DNA from: Fodinibacter sp963695175
GTDB lineage: Bacteria; Actinomycetota; Actinomycetes; Actinomycetales; Dermatophilaceae
Assembly (NCBI GenBank): GCA_963695175.1
Contig: CAVOGG010000004.1
Coordinates: 682,001 to 746,000 of the forward strand
DNA length: 64,000 bases
Direction: 5' to 3'
The notes below the pieces were generated by a model, which saw only the letters and a program-made list of their open reading frames with translations, had not been told where the DNA came from and searched no databases. Made by a program: the position numbers and the translations under genes. This document shows positions 39,760-49,542 of this stretch, one piece after another (positions within the stretch are counted from its first letter, which is position 1; every line of letters begins with the position of its first letter).

Positions 39760-41627
39760 ATGACGGCGCCTCGACTGATCCTCCTGCTGCTGCTCATCCT
39801 CGTGGCGGTCGTCCTCGTCGTGCTGGTGCTGCGGCGCGGCTCGGCCCAGCGCGACGCCCAGCGCGTCGAGGCGGCCGGTCTGCGCACCGACGCCGACGCC
39901 CTGGCCACGACGGTCGCGGGGCAGGAAGTCTTCGCCGACCAGGCCGCCGAGCGTGCCGAGCTGGCCCGGGTCGAGGCGGAGGACAAGGCCCGAGAGGCAG
40001 CCCGGCTCGAGGCCGAGGCGGCCGAGCACCGCGCGGCGGCCGAGGCGACCCAGCGCGACTACGAGGCCACGATGCGCCGCGCCGACGACATCGACCCCGA
40101 CGTCAAGAAGTCCGAGTTCCCGGCCGTTACCGATGAGGAGGGCTCGGACGAGCCCGAGGCTGCGCCCGCGGTGGCCGGGTCGACGGATGCCGCGCCCGCG
40201 GTGGCCGGCTCCGGGGCCGCAGCAGCGGCCGCCGAGCAGGACGAGGTGCCGATGACGCGCGCCGAGCGTCGTGCGGCCCGCGAGGCCGGCCAGGCCGAGC
40301 CTGCTGCGGGCGGGGCCGCAGCGTCGGACACCGTCGACGAGGGCGAGGCCGGCTCGGGCTGGGGGGCTCCCTCCGCCGCGTCGTCCGCGGCGACAGCGGG
40401 GGCGGCCGGCGGCGCTGCGGCCGGTGCGTCGGCCTGGGCAGCCCAGGGCGACGACGAGGACAACCCGCAGAGCGAGCGGATCGCCTCCGCCGCGGACTTC
40501 CGCGACGACGTGGCCGCCGACCCGGCGGACGCGGGGGCCGAGTCGGCTGACGACGCGCCGGCGCCGGAGCACGACGAGGTTTACCCGGCGGGCGACGCGG
40601 GTACCGATGCGGACATGAGCAACGACTCCCGCACCGACACCGCTGAGCACGCACCGCACGACGACGGCCTCGAGGCCGATGGGTCCGCTGCCGAGGCCTC
40701 GGCCGGTGCCGGCGGCGCGTACGCCGCCACCCGCGCACTCCACGAGGAGACCGCCGGTGAGCGCGCGGACCGCGGTGACGCCGACAACGACGCGACGGAC
40801 GACTCGGACACCTCGCGGGAGCCGGCCGACGACCTCTCGCATGACGTGGAGTCCCCGCGCGGTGAGTGGGGTGGACCGCCCCAGGACGAGCCCGCCGAGA
40901 TGACCATCATCAGCGAGCCGGAGGCGTACGCCACGGACGAGCCGGTCATGGCCTCCGACCAGACCCCGCCGGTGTCGCCGGACCAGGTCGGCACCGACCA
41001 CGAGGCCACCGACCACGAGGCCACCGAGCCGCCGAGGCCACCGAGGCCGAGCCCACCGAGGCCGGGGCCACGGTGGACGAGTCGGACGACAGCGACGGCA
41101 ACGCCGCCGACGTGGCTGAGGAGTCCACGCAGGAGCGCTACGACCCGACCCCGACCCGCGACTGGGCCGCCGACGAGGGCGAGCTGCTCGAGGAGACCCA
41201 CGACCGGGGTGACCGCCTGGAGGCCGAGCGCGCCGACCTCGCCCACGAGGCCGACGCCGCGGAGCCCTCACACGAGGCCACGGCCTCCGACGACACGACC
41301 GACGCCCCGGCATCCGACGACTCGACGGACACGACGGCATCCGACACGACCGACGCGACGGCATCCGACGAGACGACGGACGCCACGGCATCCGGGGGTC
41401 GCCGGATCTCGGCCTTCGACGAGCTGCGCGACGGGGGCTTCGGGGTCGGCTCGGCCGCGCCGCTGGAGGACGGCGCCCAGCCGCTCGACCACCCGGTGCA
41501 GGCCTATCGCGACACGATGACCTACCGCCTGCCCGGCGATGCCGGCTACGACTCGGCCGAGCCGCACGTCTGGTTCTACGACGAGAGCGCCGCCGAGCGC
41601 AGCGGGTTCCGGCGCTCCGAGGGCTGA
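39760..41627 (+). pseudogene. Acidic, Ala-rich membrane-anchored protein interrupted by a 1-base frameshift
   Basis: The protein starts with a membrane helix (LILLLLLILVAVVLVVLVLR, residues 5-24) and a coiled-coil (residues 30-105, Ala/Glu/Arg-rich), then long acidic Ala/Asp/Glu/Thr repeats. Near 41028 the frame shifts: ACCGAGCCGCCGAGG reads as though one G is lost from a GAGGCC repeat. The downstream frame continues TEAEPTEAGATVDESDDSDG and ends in a well-formed tail (YRDTMTYRLPGDAGYDSAEP, HVWFYDESAAER). I infer one gene of about 622 residues. TAGGTT at 39704-39709 may be its -10. Confidence 0.75.
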
Positions 41628-41735
41628 TCTGCCGGCGTTCCGTCTCGCCACGAGGTCATCACGGTCCCACGTGTGCGCCTCGATGGGGTCGACCCGATAG
41701 GTTCGAGGCACCCCTGCAGGCCGAGAGGAACCGCC

Positions 41736-43274
41736 GTGCGCATCGGAGTGCCCAGAGAGACCCGACCGGGTGAGACGCGGGTCGCGGCGACCCCGAAGAC
41801 CGTGGAGGCGATCCGCGCGCTCGGGTACGCCGTGTTCGTGGAGCGGGGCGCCGGCGCGCTGTCGAGCTTCGACGACGCGGCCTACCTGCGGGCCGGCGCC
41901 GACGTCATCGACGACGCCGTCTGGAACGCCGACGTGCTGCTCAAGATCAACGCGCCCTCCGCGGCCGAGATCGCGCTGCTGCGCCCCGGCCAGGTCGTGG
42001 TGTCGCTGCTCGCGCCGGCCCTGAACCCCGAGCTGGTGCAGACCCTCGCCGCCCGCGGGGTCACCGCGCTGGCGATGGATGCCGTGCCGCGCATCTCGCG
42101 CGCCCAGTCGCTCGACGTGCTGTCGTCGATGGCCAACATCGGTGGCTACCGGGCGGTCGTCGAGGCCGCCCACGAGTTCGGCTCGTTCTTCACCGGCCAG
42201 GTCACCGCGGCGGGCAAGGTGCCCCCGGCCAAGGTGCTCGTCGTCGGCGCGGGCGTGGCCGGCCTGGCCGCGATCGGCACGGCGAGCTCGCTCGGCGCAG
42301 TGGTGCGGGCCTTCGACGCCCGCCCCGAGGTCGGCGAGCAGGTCGAGTCGATGGGGGCGGAGTTCCTGCGCATCGACGTCGAGGAGGCCGGGCCGTCGGC
42401 CGACGGCTACGCCCAGGTGACGAGCGCCGACTTCGACGCCAAGGCCGCCGAGCTGTACGCGGCCCAGGCCGCCGACGTCGACATCCTCATCACCACGGCG
42501 CTGATCCCGGGCCGGCCGGCCCCGCGGCTGATCACCGAGGCCATGGTGGCCACGATGAAGCCCGGCTCGGTCGTCGTCGACATGGCGGCCTCGAACGGCG
42601 GAAACGTCGCCGGCACGGTCGCCGACCAGAAGGTGGTCACCGACAACGGTGTGACGATCCTGGGCTACACCGACCTGCCGGGGCGCCTTCCCACCCAGGC
42701 CTCCCAGCTGTTCGGCACCAACCTGGTCAACCTGCTCAAGCTGGTGACGCCCGAGAAGCACGGCGAGCTCGCCCTCGACCTCGAGGACCCCGTGCAGCGC
42801 GGCATGACGGTGGTGCACGACGGCGAGGTGCTGTGGCCGCCGCCGCCGGTGCAGGTGTCCGCGGCTCCGGTCGCGGCGGCGCCGGTCGTGGTGCACAAGC
42901 CCGCGAAGGTGCCGATGAGCGCGAACCGGCGCCTGGGCATCATGGGCATCGCCGCGGCCGTCTTCCTGCTCGTCGCCTCCGTGTCGCCCGCGCCGTTCCT
43001 CGGGCACTTCATGGTCTTCATGCTCTCGGTGGTCATCGGGTTCTACGTCATCGGCAACGTGCACCACGCCCTGCACACCCCGCTGATGTCGGTGACCAAC
43101 GCGATCAGCGGCATCATCGTCGTCGGCGCGATCCTGCAGATCGGCCACGACAGCGTCGCGGTCTCGGTGCTGGCCTTCGTCGGCATCCTCGTCGCGAGCA
43201 TCAACGTGTTCGGCGGGTTCCGTGTCACCGCCCGAATGCTCGAGATGTTCAAGCGCGAGGAGCCGGCTCGATGA
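41736..43274 (+). CDS. pntA: NAD(P) transhydrogenase subunit alpha (fused alpha1-alpha2)
   Basis: The 512-residue protein has the AlaDH/PNT N-terminal domain (MRIGVPRE-type start, then VEAIRALGYAVFVERGAGAL). The NAD-binding domain carries VLVVGAGVAGLAAIGTASSL. A C-terminal membrane part has four helices (about residues 415-500: LGIMGIAAAVFLLVASVSPA onward). It transfers hydride between NADH and NADP+ driven by the proton gradient. GAGAGGAAC precedes the GTG at 41736, and TAGGTT at 41698 is a candidate -10. The stop overlaps pntB. Confidence 0.96.
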   Translation: MRIGVPRETRPGETRVAATPKTVEAIRALGYAVFVERGAGALSSFDDAAYLRAGADVIDDAVWNADVLLKINAPSAAEIALLRPGQVVVSLLAPALNPELVQTLAARGVTALAMDAVPRISRAQSLDVLSSMANIGGYRAVVEAAHEFGSFFTGQVTAAGKVPPAKVLVVGAGVAGLAAIGTASSLGAVVRAFDARPEVGEQVESMGAEFLRIDVEEAGPSADGYAQVTSADFDAKAAELYAAQAADVDILITTALIPGRPAPRLITEAMVATMKPGSVVVDMAASNGGNVAGTVADQKVVTDNGVTILGYTDLPGRLPTQASQLFGTNLVNLLKLVTPEKHGELALDLEDPVQRGMTVVHDGEVLWPPPPVQVSAAPVAAAPVVVHKPAKVPMSANRRLGIMGIAAAVFLLVASVSPAPFLGHFMVFMLSVVIGFYVIGNVHHALHTPLMSVTNAISGIIVVGAILQIGHDSVAVSVLAFVGILVASINVFGGFRVTARMLEMFKREEPAR

Positions 43275-44713
43275 ACGTCCCGGTGACCCTCGTCCAGGGG
43301 GCCTACATCGTGGCGGGGCTGTCCTTCATCCTCGCCCTCGCCGGGCTGTCGCGACACGAGTCCGCTCGCGCCGGCAACCGCTTCGGCATCATCGGCATGA
43401 CCATCGCGCTCGTCGCGACCATCGTGGCCGCCACCGGTGGGGTGTCCGTCGCCGACGTCGGGGCCGTGACGATCGGCACCAAGGGGTCGGGCTGGTTCGG
43501 CCTGGCCCTCATCCTGGCCGCCATGGGCATCGGCGCCGCGATCGGGCTCGACCGCGCGCGCAAGGTCGAGATGACCGGCATGCCCGAGCTCATCGCGATC
43601 CTGCACAGCTTCGTCGGTCTCGCCGCGGTGCTCGTGGGCTGGAACTCGTCGACCGAGACGGCGCTCTACCCCGGCATCCACTCGGCCGAGGTGATGGTCG
43701 GCGTCTTCATCGGCGCGGTGACCTTCACCGGCTCGATCGTCGCGTTCCTCAAGCTGTCGGGGCGGATCAGGTCGGCGCCGCTGATGCTGCCCGGTCGCAA
43801 CTGGATCAACCTGGGCGCGATCGGCGCGTTCCTCGTGCTCACCGTCGTCTACGTGCTGCTGCCGCAGGATGCCGACGTCGCGCGGGCCTCGCTGCTGGGC
43901 CTGGTCACGCTGATCGCGCTCGGTCTCGGCTGGCACCTGGTCGCGTCCATCGGCGGCGGCGACATGCCGGTCGTGGTGTCGATGCTCAACAGCTACTCCG
44001 GTTGGGCGGCCGCCGCGGCCGGGTTCCTGCTCGGCAACGACCTGCTCATCATCACCGGTGCGCTCGTGGGCTCCTCGGGTGCGTACCTGTCGTACATCAT
44101 GTGCCGCGCGATGAACCGCTCGTTCATCTCGGTGATCGCGGGCGGGTTCGGGGTCGAGGGCGGCACGGTGGCCTCCGACGTCGACTACGGCGACTACCGC
44201 GAGGTCACCGCCGAGGCCGCGGCCGACCTGCTCAACGGGGCCCGGTCGGTCGTCATCACCCCCGGCTACGGCATGGCCGTGGCACAGGCCCAGTACCCGG
44301 TCGCCGACCTCACCCGCAAGCTGCGCGACCGCGGCATCGACGTGAAGTTCGGCATCCACCCGGTGGCGGGGCGCCTGCCCGGGCACATGAACGTGCTGCT
44401 CGCCGAGGCCAAGGTGCCCTACGACATCGTGCTCGAGATGGACGAGGTCAACGACGACCTCGCGGCCACCGACGTCGTGCTCGTCATCGGCGCCAACGAC
44501 ACGGTCAACCCGGCCGCGGCCGAGGACCCCACCTCACCGATCGCCGGGATGCCGGTCATCCGGGTCTGGGAGGCCGAGCACGTCATCGTGTTCAAGCGGT
44601 CGATGGCCACGGGGTACGCCGGCGTTCAGAACCCGCTGTTCTTCCGGGAGAACTCGCAGATGCTCTTCGGCGACGCCAAGGACCGCGTCGAGGACATCCT
44701 CAAGGCCCTCTAG
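43271..44713 (+). CDS. pntB: NAD(P) transhydrogenase subunit beta
   Basis: The 480-residue protein has nine predicted helices (residues 5-270) and a C-terminal NADP-binding domain with ITPGYGMAVAQAQYPVADLT, GIHPVAGRLPGHMNVLLAEA and VLVIGANDTVNPAAAEDPTS. It forms the proton channel with PntA. The ATG overlaps the pntA stop (ATGA 43271-43274). Members here end LFGDAKDRVEDILKAL as in typical PntB. Confidence 0.96.
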   Translation: MNVPVTLVQGAYIVAGLSFILALAGLSRHESARAGNRFGIIGMTIALVATIVAATGGVSVADVGAVTIGTKGSGWFGLALILAAMGIGAAIGLDRARKVEMTGMPELIAILHSFVGLAAVLVGWNSSTETALYPGIHSAEVMVGVFIGAVTFTGSIVAFLKLSGRIRSAPLMLPGRNWINLGAIGAFLVLTVVYVLLPQDADVARASLLGLVTLIALGLGWHLVASIGGGDMPVVVSMLNSYSGWAAAAAGFLLGNDLLIITGALVGSSGAYLSYIMCRAMNRSFISVIAGGFGVEGGTVASDVDYGDYREVTAEAAADLLNGARSVVITPGYGMAVAQAQYPVADLTRKLRDRGIDVKFGIHPVAGRLPGHMNVLLAEAKVPYDIVLEMDEVNDDLAATDVVLVIGANDTVNPAAAEDPTSPIAGMPVIRVWEAEHVIVFKRSMATGYAGVQNPLFFRENSQMLFGDAKDRVEDILKAL

Positions 44714-44751
44714 CCTGCTGGGCGCCCGACTCGGGGAGGCCGGGACCTCGG

Positions 44752-44757
44752 TAGGCT
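44752..44757 (+). promoter_or_regulatory. -10-like hexamer of a leaderless purM transcript
   Basis: TAGGCT lies seven bases before the GTG at 44765 and no ribosome binding site is seen between them. The position suggests a leaderless message. No clear -35 box is visible 17 bases upstream. Confidence 0.4.
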
Positions 44758-44764
44758 TCCCGGC

Positions 44765-45895
44765 GTGAGCGACACCGAGCAGCCGACGTCCATCACGTAC
44801 GCCGAGGCGGGCGTCGACGTCGAGGCCGGTGACAAGGCCGTCGAGCTGATGAAGGCCAGCGTCCGCCGCGCCACCCGCCCCGAGGTGCTCGGTGGCCTGG
44901 GTGGCTTCGCGGGGATGTTCGACGCGAGCGCGATCGCCCGGATGGCGCGGCCCGTGCTCGCCACGAGCACCGACGGCGTCGGCACCAAGGTCGCCATCGC
45001 CCAGGCCCTCGACCGCCACGACACCATCGGCTACGACCTGGTCGGCATGGTCGTCGACGACATCGTCGTCTGCGGTGCCGAGCCGCTGTTCATGACCGAC
45101 TACATCGCCACGGGCAAGGTCGTGCCCGAGCGGATCGCCGCGATCGTGTCCGGCATCGCCGCGGCCTGCGAGCAGGCGCGGGTCGCCCTCGTCGGTGGCG
45201 AGACGGCCGAGCACCCCGGCCTGCTCGAACCCGACGAGTACGACGTCGCGGGTGCCGCCACCGGGGTCGTCGAGTACGCCGACATCCTCGGCCCCCAGCG
45301 CGTCGCGCCCGGTGACGTGGTGCTCGGGCTCGCGAGCAGCGGCCTGCACTCCAACGGCTACTCCCTCGTGCGGCGGGTCGTCGCCCGCGCCGGCTGGGCC
45401 CTCGACCGGCACGTCGACGAGTTCGGCCGCACCCTCGGCGAGGAGCTGCTCGAGCCGACCCGCGTCTACGCCGCTGACCTGCTGGACCTCGTGCGCAGCG
45501 ACGGCGTCGACGTCCACGCGCTCTCGCACGTCACCGGCGGCGGCCTCGCGGCCAACCTGGCCCGGGTGCTTCCTCCGCACGTGCACGCCCGGCTCGACCG
45601 CGCGACCTGGACCCCGCCGCCGGTCTTCAGCACCATCGCAGCCCTGGGGTCGGTGCCGCGCACCGACCTCGAGCGCACCCTCAACATGGGCGTCGGCTTC
45701 GTTGCGGTGCTCCCGGCGGGGGGTGTCGACGCGGCCACCGCCCTGCTGGCGTCGCGCGGCATCCACACCTGGGTGATGGGTGAGGTGTCCGCCGCCGACG
45801 GCGCACCCGTCGAGGACGGCGTCGAGGTGGTCCGCGGCGCCAAGGGTGTCGACGGCGGAGGGGTGCAGCTCGTCGGGGAGCACCCGACCGCCTAG
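44765..45895 (+). CDS. purM: Phosphoribosylformylglycinamidine cyclo-ligase
   Basis: The 376-residue enzyme makes 5-aminoimidazole ribonucleotide in purine synthesis. Diagnostic stretches are TSITYAEAGVDVEAGDKAVE, STDGVGTKVAIAQALDRHDT, GYDLVGMVVDDIVVCGAEPL, LVGGETAEHPGLLEPDEYDV and GLASSGLHSNGYSLVRRV. The start at the GTG fits the conserved N-terminus. purF is not in view, but the DUF3073 gene downstream is a usual actinobacterial purM neighbour. Confidence 0.97.
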   Translation: MSDTEQPTSITYAEAGVDVEAGDKAVELMKASVRRATRPEVLGGLGGFAGMFDASAIARMARPVLATSTDGVGTKVAIAQALDRHDTIGYDLVGMVVDDIVVCGAEPLFMTDYIATGKVVPERIAAIVSGIAAACEQARVALVGGETAEHPGLLEPDEYDVAGAATGVVEYADILGPQRVAPGDVVLGLASSGLHSNGYSLVRRVVARAGWALDRHVDEFGRTLGEELLEPTRVYAADLLDLVRSDGVDVHALSHVTGGGLAANLARVLPPHVHARLDRATWTPPPVFSTIAALGSVPRTDLERTLNMGVGFVAVLPAGGVDAATALLASRGIHTWVMGEVSAADGAPVEDGVEVVRGAKGVDGGGVQLVGEHPTA

Positions 45896-45910
45896 CTCGG
45901 GAACCCGGCG

Positions 45911-46444
45911 TCAGATGATGGTGATCTGGGGGGCGTAGAGGGCCATCGCGGCCAGGGCTCGCTCGTGGCTCTCCGGGCTCGAGCCGGCGCACCCGTCGCG
46001 CACGACCCGCACCGTGGCGCCCGCGTCCGCCGCCGGCAGCGCCGTCGACAGCACGCAGCAGTCGGTCGAGACCCCGGTCAGCGTCACCTGGGCGTCGTCG
46101 CCGAGCAGCTCGCGCAGCACCGGCCACTTGCCGAAGGTCCCGGCCGTGACGACGTGGCCGGCGACGTCGGCGAGCTCGGGCACCACGGCGTACAGCGGGT
46201 GGTCGTCGGGAACGAGGGCGAACGCCCAGTCGCGGTAGTAGCGGCCCCACGACCCACCCAGCGTGGGGTCGGCGACGAAGCGCGTCACCACCGTGCGCTC
46301 GGGCCCGAAGGATGCCGCGAGCTCGACGATGCGCGGCACCGCGGCCGCCCACATCGCCGACCCCCACGGCGAGGTCGCCGGGTCGGCGAAGACCGCCTGG
46401 GGGTCGATGACGACGAGCCAGCCGCCGTCGGAGGCGTCGGTCAC
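45911..46444 (-). CDS. Isochorismatase-like cysteine hydrolase
   Basis: The 177-residue protein has the isochorismatase-fold triad: Asp in WLVVIDPQAVFAD, Lys in TAGTFGKWPVL and the nucleophile Cys in LTGVSTDCCVLSTALPAADA. GTG at 46444 starts it. Cysteine hydrolases of this type act on nicotinamide, ureido or other amides. It follows an NCS1 permease on the same strand, so the substrate may be a nucleobase breakdown product, though this is inference. TGA in the alternative frame would overlap the GTG (GTGA). Confidence 0.88.
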   Translation of the reverse strand: MTDASDGGWLVVIDPQAVFADPATSPWGSAMWAAAVPRIVELAASFGPERTVVTRFVADPTLGGSWGRYYRDWAFALVPDDHPLYAVVPELADVAGHVVTAGTFGKWPVLRELLGDDAQVTLTGVSTDCCVLSTALPAADAGATVRVVRDGCAGSSPESHERALAAMALYAPQITII

Positions 46445-47939
46445 CGGCCGGCTCGCGCTCGCCCACGGTGGCGGCGGCTGTCGGGGCGGCGGCCTCCTGG
46501 CGGCGCACCCGGCCGCGCCGGGCCAGGAAGGTGACGACGAAGCCGAGCAGCAGGGCGAGCAGCACGCCAAGGTTGGCGAATGCCCACGGGCCGTCCTTGC
46601 CGCCGAGCGGGCCGAGGAGGTAGCCCTGCCAGTTGTTCCACGAGGCATCCGCGGCGAAGTTGTTGACGACCAGGCCCCACCCGATGAACGAGGCCACCAC
46701 CATCGTGCCGATCGAGACCCAGTCGAAGGCGCCGTAGCGACCCCGCGCGTCGAAGAGGTCCTCGTCGTCGTAGTCGCGCTTGCGCAGCGCGATGTCGGCG
46801 ATCATGATCCCCGCCCACGCGGCCAGCGGCACGCCCAGGGTGATCAGGAAGCTCTGGAACGGGCCGATGAAGCTCTCGGCGAAGAACACCACGTAGATGG
46901 TGCCCAGGGTCAGGATGACGCCGTCGACCAGCGCCGCGGCCGGCCGGGGGATGCGCACGCCGAGCGAGAGCAGGGTGAGCCCGGAGGAGTAGATGCCGAG
47001 CACCGCGCCGGAGACCAGCGAGAGGATCACCGCGACGAGGAACGGCACCAGCAGCCAGGAGGGCAGCAGGGTGGCGAGGGTGCCGATCGGGTCGACGGCG
47101 ATGCCGGCCTTGAGCTTCTCGTCGGAGCCGGCCAGCAGGAGGCCGTAGATGACCAGGATGACCGGGGCGACCGCGCCGCCGAAGGTGTTCCAGCCGACGA
47201 TCGCAGCGCCCGAGGCGTCGCGCCGCTGGTAGCGCGACCAGTCGGCGGCGATGTTGATCCAGCCCAGGCCGAAGCCGGTCATCACCAGCACCAGGGCACC
47301 GACCATGGCCTGCGACGACCCGCTGGGCATCGCCTGCACGGCGCTCCAGTGGACGTCCTTGAGCGTGAACAGGATGTAGCCCACGGTGACGATGCCGGTG
47401 ACCCAGGTGAGCACCGACTGCATCCGCATGATGATGTGGTAGCCGGCCACGGAGGCCGCGACGATCATCAGCGCGACCACGGCGGCGGCCACGACCTTGG
47501 TCGTCGTGCCACCGCCCCAGCCCAGCTGCTTGAAGATCGTCGACGTGGCCAGCACGGCGAGGATGGCCAGGAACGTCTCCCAGCCGATCGAGGTCAGCCA
47601 CGAGATGACGCCGGGCAGCTTCTGGCCGTTGACCCCGAACGCCGCCCGGGACAGCACCATGGTCGGTGCCGACCCCCGCTTGCCGGCGATCGCGATGATG
47701 CCGCAGAGGGCGAACGAGACGATCACGCCGACGACGGTGACCAGCACGGCCTGCCAGAACGAGATGCCGAAGCCGAGCACGAACGCGGCGTAGGAGATGC
47801 CGAACACCGACACGTTCGCCGCGAACCACGGCCAGAACAGGTCGCGAGGGCGGGCGGTGCGCTCGGCCTCGTCGATGATCTCGATGCCCGTGGTCTCGAC
47901 CCCGAGCCGCTTCGTGGCGGCGACCGTCGTCTCAGTCAT
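46441..47939 (-). CDS. NCS1-family purine/cytosine permease, probably with a frameshifted tail
   Basis: From ATG 47939 the protein has about 12 helices in the CodB pattern: FWPWFAANVSVFGISYAAFV, MVLSRAAFGVNGQKLPGVIS, GLGWINIAADWSRYQRRDAS and IMIADIALRKRDYDDEDLFD. It should import a nucleobase or related compound with a cation. The helical domain ends near 46500 with RRGRVRRQEAAAPTAA. In this frame there is no stop until 45681, so the frame runs through the whole hydrolase gene as arginine-rich text. A TGA at 46441-46443 in another frame would give a GTGA junction with the hydrolase, so a 1-base indel near the tail is likely. Confidence 0.75.
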
Positions 47940-48061
47940 ACCGGCGAGCATAGGCCCGCGCAGACCGCTGTCTGAGGTTCTGCCGACACCAACGATGTCA
48001 GGGCATGCCGTGGACCCGCGCCGGCGGCGCGGGTCGCACGAAGGGCTGGATCAGGCCGGTG

Positions 48062-48256
48062 TCAACGCCGACCCGACGACCACTGCCCGTAGTCGTCCTC
48101 GTCCTCCCGGTCGCGGTCGTCGCTGGTCGCTCGACCACCGCTCTGGGCGGTTCCGTGTAGTTCTCGCTCAAGCGCGGAAAGATCGGTGTCCGGGCTGTAG
48201 TACTTCAGCTCGCGAGCGACCTTCGTCTGCTTGGCCTTGGCTCGGCCGCGCCCCAT
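48062..48256 (-). CDS. DUF3073 domain-containing protein
   Basis: The 64-residue protein begins MGRGRAKAKQTKVARELKYY, the signature of DUF3073, followed by SPDTDLSALERELHG and an acidic tail. The family is confined to actinobacteria, has unknown function, and is usually near purM, as here. The N-terminus is basic and looks nucleic-acid-binding. It is monocistronic. Confidence 0.92.
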   Translation of the reverse strand: MGRGRAKAKQTKVARELKYYSPDTDLSALERELHGTAQSGGRATSDDRDREDEDDYGQWSSGRR

Positions 48257-48420
48257 GGCGTGACCCCCTCGTGCGTCTGCCGGGGCGGCATCGCTCGTCG
48301 GACGGCCCCGTGTTCAGGGTCATCCCACGTCGCGGAGCGGTCCCGGGAATCGTGTGTGTGTCGTGACGCCAACGGTACATGAGTGGAGCAGCTCCGGCGA
48401 CGCCGTCCCGGACAACGATG

Positions 48421-49542
48421 TCACGCGTCGCCGTGTTCCCCCACGCGGGCCCCCGAACCGACCCGGTCGCCGGGCAGCCAGGGCCGCCGCCCGCCCGCTG
48501 CCACCCGCCGCTCCGCGAGCCGGTCGGCGGCCACGGCGGGGCTCACCCCGGCGGCGTCGGCATCGCGCAGCACCTCGAGGGTGTGCTCGAAGATCGTGGC
48601 GGTGCGCTCGCGGGCCCGGTGCATGTCGAACCCGTGCAGCTCGTCGCTGACCTGGATGACCCCTCCGGCGTTGACCAGGAAGTCGGGGGCGTAGGTGATG
48701 CCACGGGCCATGAGGCGGTCGGCCGTGCCGCCCTCGCCCTCGCTGACCAGCTGGTTGTTGGCGCCACCGCAGACGATCCTGGCGCCCAACGCATCGACCG
48801 TCTCGTCGTCGAGGGCACCCCCGAGGGCGTTCGGGCTGAACACGTCGGCCTCCTCGCGCAGCAGGGTGTCGAGGTCGTCGACAGCGCGCACCCGGGGGTG
48901 GACGCGCAGGAGCTCGCGCACGGCATCCGTGTCGACGTCGGAGACGACGACGTCGGCGCCGTCCTCGAGAAGGTGGTCGATCAGGCGGCGCCCCACCTTG
49001 CCGACGCCGGCGATCGCGACCCGGTGCCCGGCGAGGGTCGGCTCGCCCCACACGTGCTGGGCGGCCGCGCGCATGCCCTGGAAGACACCGTAGGCGGTGA
49101 GCACCGAGGAGTCGCCGGCACCGCCGCGCTCGGGCGAGCGGCCGGTCGCCCACCGGGTGGACTCGAAGACGACGTCCATGTCGGCCACGTAGGTGCCGAC
49201 GTCGCAGGCCGTCACGTAGCGACCGCCGAGCGACTCGACGAAGCGGCCGTAGGCGCGCAGCAGCTCGGGGGTCTTGTCGCGCTGCGGGTCGCCGATGATG
49301 ACCGCCTTGCCCCCGCCGTGGTCGAGCCCGGCGACGGCGTTCTTGCTCGTCATCGCGCGCGAGAGGCGCAGCACGTCGGCGAGGGCCTGGTCGGTCGAGG
49401 AGTACGGGTGGAAGCGCGTCCCGCCCAGGCCCGGCCCGAGTGAGGTGTCGTGCAGCGCGATGATCGCCCGCAACCCGGTGTCGGGGTCGGAGCAGAAGGC
49501 GACCTGTTCGTGACCGGCGAGGTCGATGAGGTCGGTGGCCAT
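48421..49542 (-). CDS. vdh: Valine/leucine (Glu/Leu/Phe/Val family) dehydrogenase
   Basis: The 373-residue protein interconverts a branched-chain amino acid and its 2-oxoacid with NAD. It has HDTSLGPGLGGTRFHPYSST, the catalytic-Lys segment AGLDHGGGKAVIIGD and TACDVGTYVADMDVVFESTR. The Rossmann motif is VAIAGVGKVGRRLIDHLLED. DFLVNAGGVIQVSDELHGFD closes the fold. Its length and actinobacterial setting fit Streptomyces-type valine dehydrogenase. GAGCACGCC precedes the ATG at 49542. Confidence 0.9.
   Translation of the reverse strand: MATDLIDLAGHEQVAFCSDPDTGLRAIIALHDTSLGPGLGGTRFHPYSSTDQALADVLRLSRAMTSKNAVAGLDHGGGKAVIIGDPQRDKTPELLRAYGRFVESLGGRYVTACDVGTYVADMDVVFESTRWATGRSPERGGAGDSSVLTAYGVFQGMRAAAQHVWGEPTLAGHRVAIAGVGKVGRRLIDHLLEDGADVVVSDVDTDAVRELLRVHPRVRAVDDLDTLLREEADVFSPNALGGALDDETVDALGARIVCGGANNQLVSEGEGGTADRLMARGITYAPDFLVNAGGVIQVSDELHGFDMHRARERTATIFEHTLEVLRDADAAGVSPAVAADRLAERRVAAGGRRPWLPGDRVGSGARVGEHGDA

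Noticed and set aside
41280..41400. Short spaced repeats that could suggest a CRISPR array
   Set aside because: They are degenerate Thr-Ala-Ser-Asp coding repeats inside the acidic protein, with no constant spacer length.
45681..46440. A genuine C-terminal fusion domain on the NCS1 permease
   Set aside because: The extension is arginine-rich text produced by reading the hydrolase gene out of frame.
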